Assembly (NCBI RefSeq): GCF_039645965.1
Contig: NZ_CP147917.1
Location: 1,612,001-1,676,000, forward strand
Reading direction: 5' to 3'
From: Sulfurimonas sp. HSL3-2
GTDB lineage: Bacteria; Campylobacterota; Campylobacteria; Campylobacterales; Sulfurimonadaceae
Length of the DNA: 64,000 nucleotides
Numbering within the stretch: the first letter of the stretch is position 1; each line of letters opens with the position of its first letter. Position numbers and translations under genes: made by a program. Shown here piece after piece: positions 27,664-38,368 of this stretch. Below the pieces are notes generated by a model. It saw nothing but the letters and a program-made list of their open reading frames with translations. It was not told the DNA's origin and did not search any database.

Positions 27664-28068
27664 ATGTTAATGACACGTGCGAGCGAATACGCTCTTTTAT
27701 CTTTAGTTGTTTTGGCCAAAGCTTCCGGACCGATGGATTCGGACACTTTATCTAAAGAACTGGATATCTCAAAAAGTTTTTTATCGAAGATCCTGCAGTC
27801 TCTTACAAGACAACATATACTTCAATCATTTAAGGGTGTAAATGGTGGTTTCGAGCTTATAAAAGATAGCAAGGATATCACTATTTTAGAGGTCATGTGT
27901 GCTGTTGAAGGGAAAAATCCTGCAGTCTTTGATTGTTCTCCTTCGGAAAGTTCTTGTCCTTCGGATAAAGCAAAAACATGCTCGTTATGGCCGTTTTTAA
28001 ACAAGCTTCAGGGGAAGATCGACAACTTCTTAGATACATTGACTATCGCAGATCTTATAGAAGAGTGA
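27664..28068 (+). CDS. Rrf2-family transcriptional regulator
   Basis: Winged-helix DNA-binding protein of 134 aa. The N-terminal HTH (about residues 1-60) has ASEYALLSLVVLA and the recognition helix around SKSFLSKILQSL, and the GVNGGFEL wing. Three cysteines, C91, C98 and C106, are spaced as in Rrf2 proteins that bind an Fe-S cluster (IscR/NsrR/RsrR type), so it may sense iron, oxygen or nitric oxide. It lies 3 bp upstream of flhA and probably shares its promoter; this could link flagellar export to redox state. Confidence 0.85.
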   Translation: MLMTRASEYALLSLVVLAKASGPMDSDTLSKELDISKSFLSKILQSLTRQHILQSFKGVNGGFELIKDSKDITILEVMCAVEGKNPAVFDCSPSESSCPSDKAKTCSLWPFLNKLQGKIDNFLDTLTIADLIEE

Positions 28069-28071
28069 CAT

Positions 28072-30252
28072 TTGGAAAAAAAAGTACCTTTTAGGAAACA
28101 GATAAGCCAATCTCTTAACTTTTTAATCGGTCAGCGCGATTTAAGTGTCGTACTTTTTGTCGTCGCTATTATAGCTATCATCATCGTACCGCTTCCTAGC
28201 GGTGTACTTGATCTGATGCTTACTATCTCTATAGCTATCGCGGTCTTAATACTTCTTATCTCTTTATATATACCAAAACCGACCGATCTGACGACATTTC
28301 CTACGATCATACTTATCGTCACGCTTTTTAGGCTATCACTCAATGTCGCGACGACGAGGATGATCTTAAGCCACGGAAATGAAGGACCCGAAGCGGTGAG
28401 TGATATCATCACCAGTTTTGGTAACTTCGTCGTCGGCGGGAACTTTGTGATCGGTATCATCGTTTTTACCATCCTTGTCATCATCAACTTTATGGTTATC
28501 ACCAAGGGTGCCGGAAGGGTCGCAGAGGTCGCTGCACGTTTTACGCTCGACTCTATGCCGGGTAAACAGATGGCAGTCGATGCCGACTTAAATGCCGGAC
28601 TTATCGACGATGAGCAGGCAAAACAAAGACGTGCCGAGATACTTCAAGATGCTAACTTCTACGGAGCGATGGACGGTTCTAGCAAGTTCGTAAAAGGTGA
28701 TGCTGTTGCTGGTATTATCATCACGCTTGTAAACATTATCGGCGGCTTTTTAATAGGTGTCTTTCAACACAGCATGACAGTCGCAAGCAGTGCTTCTACA
28801 TTTACCATCCTGACTATCGGTGACGGTCTTGTCGGGCAGATCCCTGCTCTTATCGTCTCGACTGCTACCGGTATTATGATCACTCGTTCATCTAGTGACG
28901 GAAACAACTTTGCAGAGGGTACCATCAAGCAGATGATGGGAAATGCGAAAAATATGATCATTGTCGGCGGGATCATGATCATGTTTGCTCTTGTCCCGGG
29001 TCTGCCTACACTCTCTATGGGATTTGTCGGACTTGTATTTTTGGGACTTGGTTATGCGCTGTATAAATTTGATCTTGGCGAACTGACTATCTTGAACACT
29101 CTTTCACCGTCAGGCAAACTCCAAAAAGAACATGAAGAGAGCGATCAGACTGGATCGGCACAAGCAAAAGTACCTGCAAAATCAAATGAAGAGATAGCAA
29201 AAGAGGAGGAGGCAGCCCTTGAAGATATCTTAAAAGTCGAGATGCTCGAACTCACTCTGGGTTATCAGCTTATCCGTCTTGCAGATGCCGCACAAGGCGG
29301 AGACCTTTTAGAACGTATCCGTTCAATGCGTCGTAAAATAGCTGCCGACTTTGGATTTTTAATGCCGCAAGTCCGCATACGCGATAACCTGCATCTAAAA
29401 CCGAACCAGTATCAGATACTTTTAAAAGGGATATCTATCGGTGAAGGAACGATCCTTCCCGACAAGTTTCTTGCGATGGACAGCGGGATGGCTACCGGTG
29501 ATATCCAAGGAGAACCGACGAAAGAGCCTGCATTTGGTCTCGATGCCCTGTGGATATCGCCAAACCAAAAAGAGGACGCGATCATTAACGGTTATACAGT
29601 CGTTGACCCTGCGACCGTCATCTCTACACATATGAGTGAACTTGTAAAACGTTATGCTGAAGACCTGCTCACACGCCAAGAGGTACAGTCGCTTATCAAC
29701 AAGATACAAGAGGACTATCCTGTCGTTGTGGACGATGTACTCAAAGTCGCAAGCATCGGGCTTATCCAAAGAGTGTTTAAGTCACTTCTACATGAGAAGA
29801 TACCGCTAAAAGATATGCTTACTATTTTAGAAACTATCGCAGATATCGGCGAATATACTAAAAACATCGATATTATCACCGAACAGGTGCGTGCGAAACT
29901 CTCCCGTGTTATCACGCAGATGTACTCAGGAGATAACGGCATCATCCACCTGCTGACATTCTCGACGGCAAGTGAACAGCTGATGCTTGAAAAATCAAGC
30001 GAGAAAGACGGCATAAGAAACCTTATGCTCAATGTCGGTGAGATAAACAATCTTATCCAGGCTACAAGTCAAAAAGCGACAGAGATACTGCAAAAGGGGA
30101 TCTCTCCGGTCATCATCATAGTCGATCCTCAGCTGCGCCGTCCGGTTGCCGAGATATTTGAAAGGTTCAGTCTTGATGTCGTGACACTTTCTCATGCCGA
30201 GATAGACTCGAACGCAAAATTTGAAGTGATGGGCTCGATCGACATCGCCTAA
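28072..30252 (+). CDS. flhA: Flagellar export apparatus protein FlhA
   Basis: Core of the flagellar type III export gate, a nonamer in the inner membrane. It has about eight membrane spans in residues 25-340, with the FHIPEP-family signature RLSLNVATTR at 87-96. A large cytoplasmic domain follows (about 345-726) that docks substrates and chaperones. In most bacteria it works with FlhB, FliP, FliQ and FliR, none of which is here. The start is TTG at 28072; the gap to the Rrf2 stop is only 3 bp. 726 aa is normal. Confidence 0.96.
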   Translation: MEKKVPFRKQISQSLNFLIGQRDLSVVLFVVAIIAIIIVPLPSGVLDLMLTISIAIAVLILLISLYIPKPTDLTTFPTIILIVTLFRLSLNVATTRMILSHGNEGPEAVSDIITSFGNFVVGGNFVIGIIVFTILVIINFMVITKGAGRVAEVAARFTLDSMPGKQMAVDADLNAGLIDDEQAKQRRAEILQDANFYGAMDGSSKFVKGDAVAGIIITLVNIIGGFLIGVFQHSMTVASSASTFTILTIGDGLVGQIPALIVSTATGIMITRSSSDGNNFAEGTIKQMMGNAKNMIIVGGIMIMFALVPGLPTLSMGFVGLVFLGLGYALYKFDLGELTILNTLSPSGKLQKEHEESDQTGSAQAKVPAKSNEEIAKEEEAALEDILKVEMLELTLGYQLIRLADAAQGGDLLERIRSMRRKIAADFGFLMPQVRIRDNLHLKPNQYQILLKGISIGEGTILPDKFLAMDSGMATGDIQGEPTKEPAFGLDALWISPNQKEDAIINGYTVVDPATVISTHMSELVKRYAEDLLTRQEVQSLINKIQEDYPVVVDDVLKVASIGLIQRVFKSLLHEKIPLKDMLTILETIADIGEYTKNIDIITEQVRAKLSRVITQMYSGDNGIIHLLTFSTASEQLMLEKSSEKDGIRNLMLNVGEINNLIQATSQKATEILQKGISPVIIIVDPQLRRPVAEIFERFSLDVVTLSHAEIDSNAKFEVMGSIDIA

Positions 30253-30282
30253 CATTCACGTAAAACTAAAAAAGGAAAAGAA

Positions 30283-31362
30283 TTGAACAAACAAAATATA
30301 TATCATCTCTCTCATACAGACCTAGACGGTTACAGCTGTCAGCTTGTAATGAGCTACACTCCGCACAATATGAAAAGCTACAACGCTAACTACGGTGCAG
30401 AGGTAAAAAGCAGACTTGAAGAGATCTTAGATGATATAAAAGCAAATGACAAACCTGCCGTCATCCTTATAACAGACCTCAACCTGACAATGGATGAAGC
30501 AAAGTGGCTGGACAGAGAAGTCAACCATCTTAATGACAAAGGCAGAGAGATAAAGATCATCCTGCTTGATCACCACGGAAGCGGACAGGATAGTGCAAAC
30601 AAATTCGAATGGTACTATCTTGATACTGCTCGTTGTGCTACAAAGATCACTTACGACTATGCAAAAGAGAACTTTGGATTAAATGATGTAGAGTGGATGC
30701 AAAAATATGTAGATATCGTCAATGCCGTCGACCTATGGAAACAAGAGGAGGTATTTAACTTCGAGTTCGGAAAAGTATGTATGCGTCTTATCTCTGAGAC
30801 GAGAGAGTTAAACCGTGTGACTTTCGGCGATGATGACAGATTTTACAAACTCTCTCTTTTACAAAAAGCGGTCGAGTTTATCGACAAAGAGAAAGCGAAC
30901 ATTGAACTTGATGCTGCCATCCACTCTATGAAAAAAGAGTTCTTTATGGATGAAGAAGATGACACACTGGACAATCTTTCAACTGCTTATATCGTAAATC
31001 TTCTTGGTCAAAAAACAGACCAGATGACTATCTATTACAAAGGCTACAAAGGCTTTTTAAGCTACAGTGTCGGAAATACTTCTATTGTAGGAAACGGATT
31101 TTTGACTAAATTTGACGATTACGATTTTATAGTCGATGTCAGCTACAGAGGGACGATGAGTTTTCGTGCAAATAACAAAGTGAGCGTGTCTCAAATAGCA
31201 AAAGAGTGGGTAGACGGAGGCGGACATCCAAACGCTTCAGGCGGACGTATAAACGGCTTTAAAGAGCAGTACAGATACGACAAAGTAAAAGAGCAGATAC
31301 AAAGACTTATTGCAGACAGAGAATCTGTTGCAGGTGATTTAGAGTACAAGAAAGAGAGTTGA
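30283..31362 (+). CDS. DHH-family phosphoesterase
   Basis: Cytosolic phosphodiesterase of the DHH/DHHA1 superfamily, like NrnA/NrnB nano-RNases that degrade short RNA or hydrolyse pAp. The metal-binding motif is LLDHHGSGQ (about residues 101-109), with early HTDLDGYS (about 11-18). The C-terminal DHHA1 element is GGHPNASGGR (about 315-324). 359 aa. The start is TTG at 30283 with AAAGGA upstream. It follows flhA by 30 bp, the same order as HP1041/HP1042 in H. pylori. The exact substrate is not known. Confidence 0.8.
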   Translation: MNKQNIYHLSHTDLDGYSCQLVMSYTPHNMKSYNANYGAEVKSRLEEILDDIKANDKPAVILITDLNLTMDEAKWLDREVNHLNDKGREIKIILLDHHGSGQDSANKFEWYYLDTARCATKITYDYAKENFGLNDVEWMQKYVDIVNAVDLWKQEEVFNFEFGKVCMRLISETRELNRVTFGDDDRFYKLSLLQKAVEFIDKEKANIELDAAIHSMKKEFFMDEEDDTLDNLSTAYIVNLLGQKTDQMTIYYKGYKGFLSYSVGNTSIVGNGFLTKFDDYDFIVDVSYRGTMSFRANNKVSVSQIAKEWVDGGGHPNASGGRINGFKEQYRYDKVKEQIQRLIADRESVAGDLEYKKES

Positions 31363-31370
31363 TCTCTCTT
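31352..31370 (+). terminator. Hairpin at the end of the DHH gene
   Basis: AAGAGAG (31352-31358) pairs with CTCTCTT (31364-31370) around TTGAT, spanning the stop codon. It lies between convergent genes and may end the flhA operon. Confidence 0.35.
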
Positions 31371-31390
31371 ATCTTAACATGTAAGCGTCT

Positions 31391-32779
31391 CTAGTTATTT
31401 ATAAAATATCTCTCGACGCCGTTTGCTATGCCGTGAGCAAGATGTTTTGAGTATGTTCTATTTACCAGCATCTTTGCTTCTTTAGGGTTGGTTATAAATC
31501 CTACCTCGACAAGGACAGCGGGCATCTGCGCACCGACAAGAACCCAGAACGGCCCCTCTCGTACTCCTGCATCCACAACATCTTTATAGTGTTTTCTCAA
31601 GTTTCCAAGCATTCCGCGCTGCAGGTCGATCGCCAATTTATTTGATGCGATGCGGTTGAGATTTGTCGTGAACTTCAAGAAGGTCGATTTGCCGTAACCG
31701 TTCATATCCGAAAGATCAGCCGAGTTCTCCAGTTCCGCAACAGATGTCGCTCTTTTACTTCTTGAAGGAGAGAGAAAATATGTTTCTATTCCGCAAGCTT
31801 TTTCAGCTTTAGAACTGCAGACTGCATTTGCATGTATGGAGATGAAAAGATCGGCATCTTTTCTATTGGCATATGCCGTACGCTCTTTTAGTTTTATAAA
31901 GACATCCCTGCTTCTTGTCATATAGACTTTATATCCGCGTTTTTTTAGAGTCTCCGTCAGCTCTTTTGCAATGCTTAAAACCAAGTTTTTCTCATAATAG
32001 TGTCTATACCCTATCGCGCCGGAATCTTTTCCGCCATGACCCGGATCTATAACTATGACCTTGTTTTTATCTGCTTTAGAGACTTTCGGGCTGCTTTGAA
32101 CGGCTTTTGGAGTATATTGTTTCTCCTCTTTTAAAAGCAGACTGATCCTCAGATCATTCCCCTCAACGTTAAAATGCAGATTTAATTTATCTCTGTCTTC
32201 AAACACCAATCGCACTGTCTTTGAGTTGAATTGATTTAGTTTGATGCGTGATACACCGCGTTTTGTAAGAACTTTACTCTGAGATATAAATGAGGAATCG
32301 ATATCAAACACATATCTGTATCTGTTATGTTTTTTATCATGCAGCACGAAGTATTTTATCTGATCTCCTTCAAGATCATTGTTAAAGCTCAGGATCAGAT
32401 CATTACCGTTCCATTTGACGGACTCTATTTTTGACATCGATTTTAATGAAACTGATTTTACTTTCTTACTTGCTTTGCCGTCTGAAGTCTTATATTTTTT
32501 ATTTGAATTTGATTCTCTTAACTCTTGTGAATATTCAGAGACATCTATATGAAGTTTTTTCCCGGTGACGACTATCCCGTTTAATGATTTTACTTTGAGG
32601 GACTCATCCCCCTTCATTATAGAGCGAAGGTAAAGGTTTTTGTAGTCGTTGTATGCTCTAAAGAGGTCATTGGTCTTACCGGACCTAGCTAAGCCATCTG
32701 CCCTTTTTAATATATCCTGATTCGTTGCCGCACCAAGTAAACATGCCAATAAGAGAAGGGATAGAAGAGCTCTAAACAT
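31391..32779 (-). CDS. amiA: N-acetylmuramoyl-L-alanine amidase
   Basis: Periplasmic zinc amidase that cuts the stem peptide from muramic acid during daughter-cell separation. It has a signal peptide (about residues 1-17), an AMIN-like beta domain (about 115-220), and an Amidase_3 catalytic domain (about 238-455). Zinc ligands include H248 in DPGHGG, E263 in HYYEKN and the His of SIHAN; VEVGF near the C-terminus supplies the catalytic Glu. 462 aa. It is the last gene of the six-gene minus block, as HP0772 is in H. pylori. Confidence 0.92.
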   Translation of the reverse strand: MFRALLSLLLLACLLGAATNQDILKRADGLARSGKTNDLFRAYNDYKNLYLRSIMKGDESLKVKSLNGIVVTGKKLHIDVSEYSQELRESNSNKKYKTSDGKASKKVKSVSLKSMSKIESVKWNGNDLILSFNNDLEGDQIKYFVLHDKKHNRYRYVFDIDSSFISQSKVLTKRGVSRIKLNQFNSKTVRLVFEDRDKLNLHFNVEGNDLRISLLLKEEKQYTPKAVQSSPKVSKADKNKVIVIDPGHGGKDSGAIGYRHYYEKNLVLSIAKELTETLKKRGYKVYMTRSRDVFIKLKERTAYANRKDADLFISIHANAVCSSKAEKACGIETYFLSPSRSKRATSVAELENSADLSDMNGYGKSTFLKFTTNLNRIASNKLAIDLQRGMLGNLRKHYKDVVDAGVREGPFWVLVGAQMPAVLVEVGFITNPKEAKMLVNRTYSKHLAHGIANGVERYFINN

Positions 32780-32786
32780 TCAAACG

Positions 32787-33878
32787 TTATTCACCGTTTA
32801 CCAGTTTGTCCATCAGCTCTTTTACAGAGATAAGCTTATCTAAGCGATAACCGTTGCTTCCAGAGAAAAAGAGTCCGAACTCAAGATCACCGTTATAAGC
32901 ATCACTGAGTCTGTCCGCTATACAAAAACCGACAGCTTTAGCTTCGACACCGCGATGACAAGGAGCGACACAGTTAGATATACATTTGATCGCAGGGCCT
33001 TCTCTTTTTTCTACCAAAGCCGTGAGGTTTGTCTTTACACCGCGGGCAGGATACCCGACAGGTGAAGACATAAGCTGTATATCTTCCTCTTTAGCGTTTA
33101 ACAGGACCTCTTTAAAGTTCTCATGTGCATCACATTCATGTGTACCGATAAATCTTGTACCCATCTGAACGCCTGCCGCTCCAAGAGCCATCATCTCGTC
33201 TATATCTTTTTTATCCCAGATCCCTCCGGCAGCAAATACCGGTATGTCTCCCCATTTTTTAGCTTCTTCTACAACCGGTGCTACCAGATTTTCTAATTGA
33301 AACTCTTCCATTGCACACTGTTCATACGTGAAACCTTGGTGTCCGCCGCTTTTTGGACCTTCTAGTACAACGGCATCGGGAAGACGGTTATATCTTTTTT
33401 GCCATCTTTTACAGATGATCGCCAAAGCTTTAGGAGATGAGACGATAGGTACAAGTGCTACATCGGGATAATCTTCTGTAAACTCAGGCATGTTCGTCGG
33501 AAGTCCCGCACCTGTGATGATGATATCTATTCCAGCTTCACAAGCATCTTTGACGACGCGTCCGTAATCATTGATAGCATAAAGAATGTTTGCCGCAAGT
33601 GGTTTTTTACCGCATATTTTTCTTGCGTTTTTGATGATCGCCGTCAAACCCTCTTTAGAGTAAAAGTTTTCAGCTTCTAAAGGTCTTTGTGCGACAAGAC
33701 GTTTTGCATAAGTTTTATCTTCATAGTAGCCTGTTCCAACTGCACTGATAACACCTAGTCCACCCTCTTTTGATACGGTTCCAGAAAGCTTATCCCAGCT
33801 TATACCGACACCCATACCACCTTGAATGATAGGTTTTTTTATCGTATATTTTCCTATTTTTACAGATTTATAACTCAT
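32787..33878 (-). CDS. Nitronate monooxygenase-like flavin oxidoreductase
   Basis: FMN-dependent TIM-barrel protein of the 2-nitropropane dioxygenase/nitronate monooxygenase superfamily. It has the N-terminal IIQGGMGVGIS (about residues 18-28), GPKSGGHQGF (about 175-184, with the family His) and FAAGGIWDKKDI plus ALGAAGVQMGTRFIGT (about 230-250) for phosphate binding. 363 aa. True nitronate activity is not assured, since this superfamily is broad. The start overlaps the tyrS stop by 1 bp, matching HP0773 upstream of HP0774. Confidence 0.8.
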   Translation of the reverse strand: MSYKSVKIGKYTIKKPIIQGGMGVGISWDKLSGTVSKEGGLGVISAVGTGYYEDKTYAKRLVAQRPLEAENFYSKEGLTAIIKNARKICGKKPLAANILYAINDYGRVVKDACEAGIDIIITGAGLPTNMPEFTEDYPDVALVPIVSSPKALAIICKRWQKRYNRLPDAVVLEGPKSGGHQGFTYEQCAMEEFQLENLVAPVVEEAKKWGDIPVFAAGGIWDKKDIDEMMALGAAGVQMGTRFIGTHECDAHENFKEVLLNAKEEDIQLMSSPVGYPARGVKTNLTALVEKREGPAIKCISNCVAPCHRGVEAKAVGFCIADRLSDAYNGDLEFGLFFSGSNGYRLDKLISVKELMDKLVNGE

Positions 33879-35080
33879 TATTTCACCCTTGCTTTTGCAA
33901 ACTTTCTTTTTCCGACTTGTAAAATATACTCGCCACTATTCATCTGTAACTGTTCATCTTCTACTTTATCTTGGTTAATTTTAACAGCACCTTGCTTAAT
34001 ATCTCGACGCGCTTGAGAAGTTGACGGTTCTAATTTACATTCGACTAAGGCTTTTGCGATCCATATAGGCGACTCTGAAAGTTCGAACTCTTCTATATCA
34101 GTCGGTATCTCATTGTTAGCATGTACTTTTTCAAATTCAGCTTTTGCAGCTGCCGCCGCATCTTTTGAATGAAATCTTTCGATGATCTCTAAAGCTAGAT
34201 CTTCTTTAACTTTTTTAGGATGCAGTGAACCGTCGATAACACCATTTTTCAATGCCTCTATATCATCTAGGCTCTTCGCACTTAAAAGCTCATAGTATCT
34301 CCACATAAGCTCATCGGAGATACTCAGTACTTTTCCAAACATATCATTTGGTTCATCCGAAACACCGATATAGTTGTTAAGAGACTTACTCATTTTTTGA
34401 ACGCCGTCAAGACCCTCTAAAATAGGCATCATTAGTACAGACTGCTCTTTTCCTATCTCATAAGCACGCTGAAGATGACGACCCATTAAAAGATTGAACT
34501 TCTGGTCTGTTCCGCCTATCTCGACATCACTTTTTAGATGAACACTGTCATAGCCTTGAAGAAGCGGATAGATAAACTCGCTGATAGAGATCGATGTCCC
34601 GCTTTTGTATCTTTTGTCAAAGTCATCGCGCTCCAGCATTCTTGCTACGTTGAAAGTAGTCGTAAGAGAAAGCATTCCCGAAGCACCAAGAGCGTTGATC
34701 CACTCAGAGTTAAAGACTACTTCTGTTTTTTCAGGGTCTAGTATCTTAAATACCTGGTCTTTATAGCTTTTTGCGTTTTCTTGTATCTCTGTTGCGCTTA
34801 GTGTCTTTCTTGTTGCACTTTTGCCTGTCGGGTCACCGATCTGTGCTGTAAAGTCACCGATCAGAAACTGTATCTTCGCTCCATATTTTTGAAAAGTAGC
34901 CAGTTTTTGCAGAAGTACGGTATGTCCTAAGTGAAGATCCGGTGCAGTCGGGTCAAAACCTGCTTTTACTGTGTAAGTTTCACCCTTTTGGAAATAATTT
35001 GTTACTAATGTCTCTATACGCTCATTATCTATTATCTCTGCACAACCCCGACCTATCTCTCTTAACGCCTCTTTTATCAT
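33878..35080 (-). CDS. tyrS: Tyrosyl-tRNA synthetase
   Basis: Class I synthetase charging tRNA-Tyr. The HIGH-type motif is HLGH at residues 50-53 in [12 protein letters not shown]. The KMSKS motif sits near residue 234 in [11 protein letters not shown]-terminal S4 RNA-binding domain (about 335-400) carries the [13 protein letters not shown] pattern. 400 aa is the usual length in Campylobacterota. It lies 15 bp downstream of spoT and overlaps the next gene by 1 bp. Confidence 0.96.
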   Translation of the reverse strand: MIKEALREIGRGCAEIIDNERIETLVTNYFQKGETYTVKAGFDPTAPDLHLGHTVLLQKLATFQKYGAKIQFLIGDFTAQIGDPTGKSATRKTLSATEIQENAKSYKDQVFKILDPEKTEVVFNSEWINALGASGMLSLTTTFNVARMLERDDFDKRYKSGTSISISEFIYPLLQGYDSVHLKSDVEIGGTDQKFNLLMGRHLQRAYEIGKEQSVLMMPILEGLDGVQKMSKSLNNYIGVSDEPNDMFGKVLSISDELMWRYYELLSAKSLDDIEALKNGVIDGSLHPKKVKEDLALEIIERFHSKDAAAAAKAEFEKVHANNEIPTDIEEFELSESPIWIAKALVECKLEPSTSQARRDIKQGAVKINQDKVEDEQLQMNSGEYILQVGKRKFAKARVK

Positions 35081-35094
35081 CTTTATCCTAATTC

Positions 35095-37248
35095 TTAATC
35101 TTTCTTATAAACGTCATCTGTTCTTACCAGATTTATTACTTTAACTTTTTTCTCAATTTTACCCTGTAGATGATAAATGTTTGCTTCTGTGGAGTGAAAA
35201 TCGATCTCACAATAGTGTACATGATCCACTTTTTCCTTCCCTAACACAATACTCATAATATCTATATCCATCTTCGCCAGATATGTCAGAAAGTTTGCAA
35301 GCGCACCCTTTCCGTTTTGAAGACTGACGATGATATGGTAATGGTAGACTTTTTTATCTTCCCATTTTACATATACCATCGGAACGTTCTCTTTTATCTG
35401 ATGCAGAGCATTTTGACACATCTTATGGTGTATATGCACCTTTGAACCGTGAAGTATCCCGACTATCGGATCACTCATCTTAGGGTGGCAGCAATAATCG
35501 AAGATCAAACCGCTTATAGATTTGTTACTTATGACTTTTACACCTTGATAAACCGACTCTTTGAACTTGAACTTTCTTCTTGTCAAAAAGTTGGTAAATC
35601 GTTTGTTTTGACTTAGTTCCTCGACATATTTTGCAATAGTCTCTTTTAGCTGATTGAGATCATTTGGAATTCTCAGTCTTGCTTCGCCGCAGTTATTAGC
35701 CGTAAACCACTCATCGACACGTGAGTTATTCAATCCCATGATAGTAGCCACGATACTTATGCTCGTCAGAGAGTCTATATGCTTGAACTTTGAGTTACAA
35801 AGAGCTTTCATATATGTCTTCGCTCTAGAGGTCTGAACGGCATCCAGCCAGCTGCATCTGCTGATAGGTTCTTTTTCCGTGATGATATTGACGATATCAC
35901 CGTTTTGCAGTTCGGATAACAAAGAGACTTTCTCCTTGTTTACCATACATGAAGATGCACAGTCGCCTATCTTAGAGTGAACTGCATAAGCAAAGTCAAG
36001 TGCAACCGCACCTCTTGGCAGCGTATAAGCGTCCCCTTTTGGTGAAAAGACACTGATATCTTCACTGTAAAGATCATTTTTTATCATCTCATAGAAATCT
36101 TCTACAGACTCGTTTTGGTACTGAAGATTTTTCAGCCAGTCAAGATTGATCTCATTCCCGCCGTTTTTATATTTCCAGTGGGCTGCGACTCCATACTCTG
36201 CCGTTTTATGCATAGTAAATGTACGTATCTGTACCTCAAATATGACATAGTTAAAAAAGACAGAGGTATGGATCGTCTGATAGCCGTTTTCTTTTGCTAT
36301 AGCGATATAGTCTTTAAATCTTGATGCCAAAGGCTTGAAATGAAGATGGATAATACCAAGTATCTTATAACAGTCGATCTCGCTTTTTGCAAGGATCCTG
36401 ATAGCAAGAAGGTCTAGGACTTCATCTATCGTTATCCCTTTTCTTTGCATCTTAAGATATATCGAGTACTTATGTTTTACACGGCTGAGTATCTCAAAAT
36501 CATCTTCACAATAGCCGTTTTGGATCAAGAGTTTTGAGACAGACTGTTTAAAGTCATCGAGTCTTGTCTCCAACTCTCTGTAGTTCGTGTCCAGATAGTT
36601 ATCTATATAATGTTTTTCCTCTTTAAACAGATATGCAAAGCTCAAGTCTTCAAGCATATTCTTTAAAAAAGAGATACCGAGTCTGTGCGCTATCGGTCCG
36701 TAAACGACTAAAGTCTCTTCTGCTATTCTATGTTGTTTATAAGGTGCCAGTGCATCTAATGTCAGCATATTGTGAAGTCTGTCGCAGAGTTTTACGACAA
36801 GAACTCTTACATCATGAATACTTGCGACAAGCATCTTTCTAAATGAGAGTGCTGATACTATGAGTTTTTCATCTGATGATGAAGGGATAAGTTCGGCATC
36901 GCGGATGATATCTATCTTTGTCAGACCTTCGACAAGATGAGCGACATCAGGACCGAAGCGTTCTGCTATCTCATCAACTGATGTGTCCGTATCTTCGACA
37001 ATATCATGTAAAAGTGCAGCGATCGCCATCGCTTCGTCATTAGTGATCGTAGCGACTATTGAAGCAACGAGTATCGGATGGATTATGTAGGGTTCACCAC
37101 TTTTTCTAAACTGATTTTCGTGGGCTTTTGCAGAGAAGTCAAGAGCTTCTTTTAACTTCTCAGAAGGCTGTATCTGCTTATAAAGGTAATCTGTTGCCGA
37201 GTCAACAGTATGAAGATGTTTTATCTTTTCTAAATTTAATCGGCTCAA
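35095..37248 (-). CDS. spoT: Bifunctional (p)ppGpp synthetase/hydrolase SpoT
   Basis: Makes and degrades the stringent-response alarmone. The HD hydrolase domain (about residues 35-170) has the intact HD pair at 81-82 in [10 protein letters not shown]. The synthetase domain (about 230-355) shows [12 protein letters not shown] and [22 protein letters not shown] domain follows (about 395-455, [15 protein letters not shown]), and a C-terminal ACT domain (about 640-710). Both activities look intact, as expected for the only Rel/Spo protein of this group. The start is TTG at 37248, 17 bp after rpoZ. Confidence 0.94.
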   Translation of the reverse strand: MSRLNLEKIKHLHTVDSATDYLYKQIQPSEKLKEALDFSAKAHENQFRKSGEPYIIHPILVASIVATITNDEAMAIAALLHDIVEDTDTSVDEIAERFGPDVAHLVEGLTKIDIIRDAELIPSSSDEKLIVSALSFRKMLVASIHDVRVLVVKLCDRLHNMLTLDALAPYKQHRIAEETLVVYGPIAHRLGISFLKNMLEDLSFAYLFKEEKHYIDNYLDTNYRELETRLDDFKQSVSKLLIQNGYCEDDFEILSRVKHKYSIYLKMQRKGITIDEVLDLLAIRILAKSEIDCYKILGIIHLHFKPLASRFKDYIAIAKENGYQTIHTSVFFNYVIFEVQIRTFTMHKTAEYGVAAHWKYKNGGNEINLDWLKNLQYQNESVEDFYEMIKNDLYSEDISVFSPKGDAYTLPRGAVALDFAYAVHSKIGDCASSCMVNKEKVSLLSELQNGDIVNIITEKEPISRCSWLDAVQTSRAKTYMKALCNSKFKHIDSLTSISIVATIMGLNNSRVDEWFTANNCGEARLRIPNDLNQLKETIAKYVEELSQNKRFTNFLTRRKFKFKESVYQGVKVISNKSISGLIFDYCCHPKMSDPIVGILHGSKVHIHHKMCQNALHQIKENVPMVYVKWEDKKVYHYHIIVSLQNGKGALANFLTYLAKMDIDIMSIVLGKEKVDHVHYCEIDFHSTEANIYHLQGKIEKKVKVINLVRTDDVYKKD

Positions 37249-37264
37249 GATCTTACTTTAGAAG

Positions 37265-37477
37265 TTATTTTTTGTCAAAGCCTTTTATAACGACAAGGCC
37301 CTCAGCGATTTCCATTAATGCTAAATCAGATGCTTTGATTGATTTTGGGTCAATGTTAAGTTTACTTGGACTTCCGTTTAAAAGTTCATCGGCACGTTTT
37401 GATACGGCAATAGCCAATACATATCTATCTATTTTAGCTACTTCTAACGCTTTTGCAGTTAATTCTTCTACTCTCAT
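37265..37477 (-). CDS. rpoZ: RNA polymerase omega subunit
   Basis: Small RNA polymerase subunit (70 aa) that helps fold beta-prime and, in many bacteria, contributes to a ppGpp site. It has the N-terminal RVEELTAKAL, the central YVLAIAVSKRADEL, and a short helical tail. It lies between pyrH and spoT, the same order as HP0776 in H. pylori. ATG start; preceded by a weak Shine-Dalgarno. Confidence 0.9.
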   Translation of the reverse strand: MRVEELTAKALEVAKIDRYVLAIAVSKRADELLNGSPSKLNIDPKSIKASDLALMEIAEGLVVIKGFDKK

Positions 37478-37512
37478 TGTTAAAACCTTTTATTTGATTT
37501 ATCTAGAATAAC

Positions 37513-38223
<711 letters not shown>

Positions 38224-38329
38224 TCAGCACCCTTATATTAAATCACGCAATTATATATAAAAATCGCTTTAAAAAGGCTTTTAGAAAATCTCTTTTGGAG
38301 AATTTAATATGAGTTTATCCTAACTAAGA

Positions 38330-38335
38330 TACAAT
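38330..38335 (+). promoter_or_regulatory. Probable -10 of the M3 peptidase gene
   Basis: TACAAT at 38330-38335 lies 34 bp before the preferred ATG. No clear -35 is seen. Confidence 0.35.
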
Positions 38336-38368
38336 ATCCATTAAAATTAGAACCGATTGGAAAGCTGG

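Noticed and set aside
38357-38368. TTG start of the M3 peptidase
   Set aside because: ATG at 38369 has GGAAAG at a proper distance, while the TTG has no Shine-Dalgarno.
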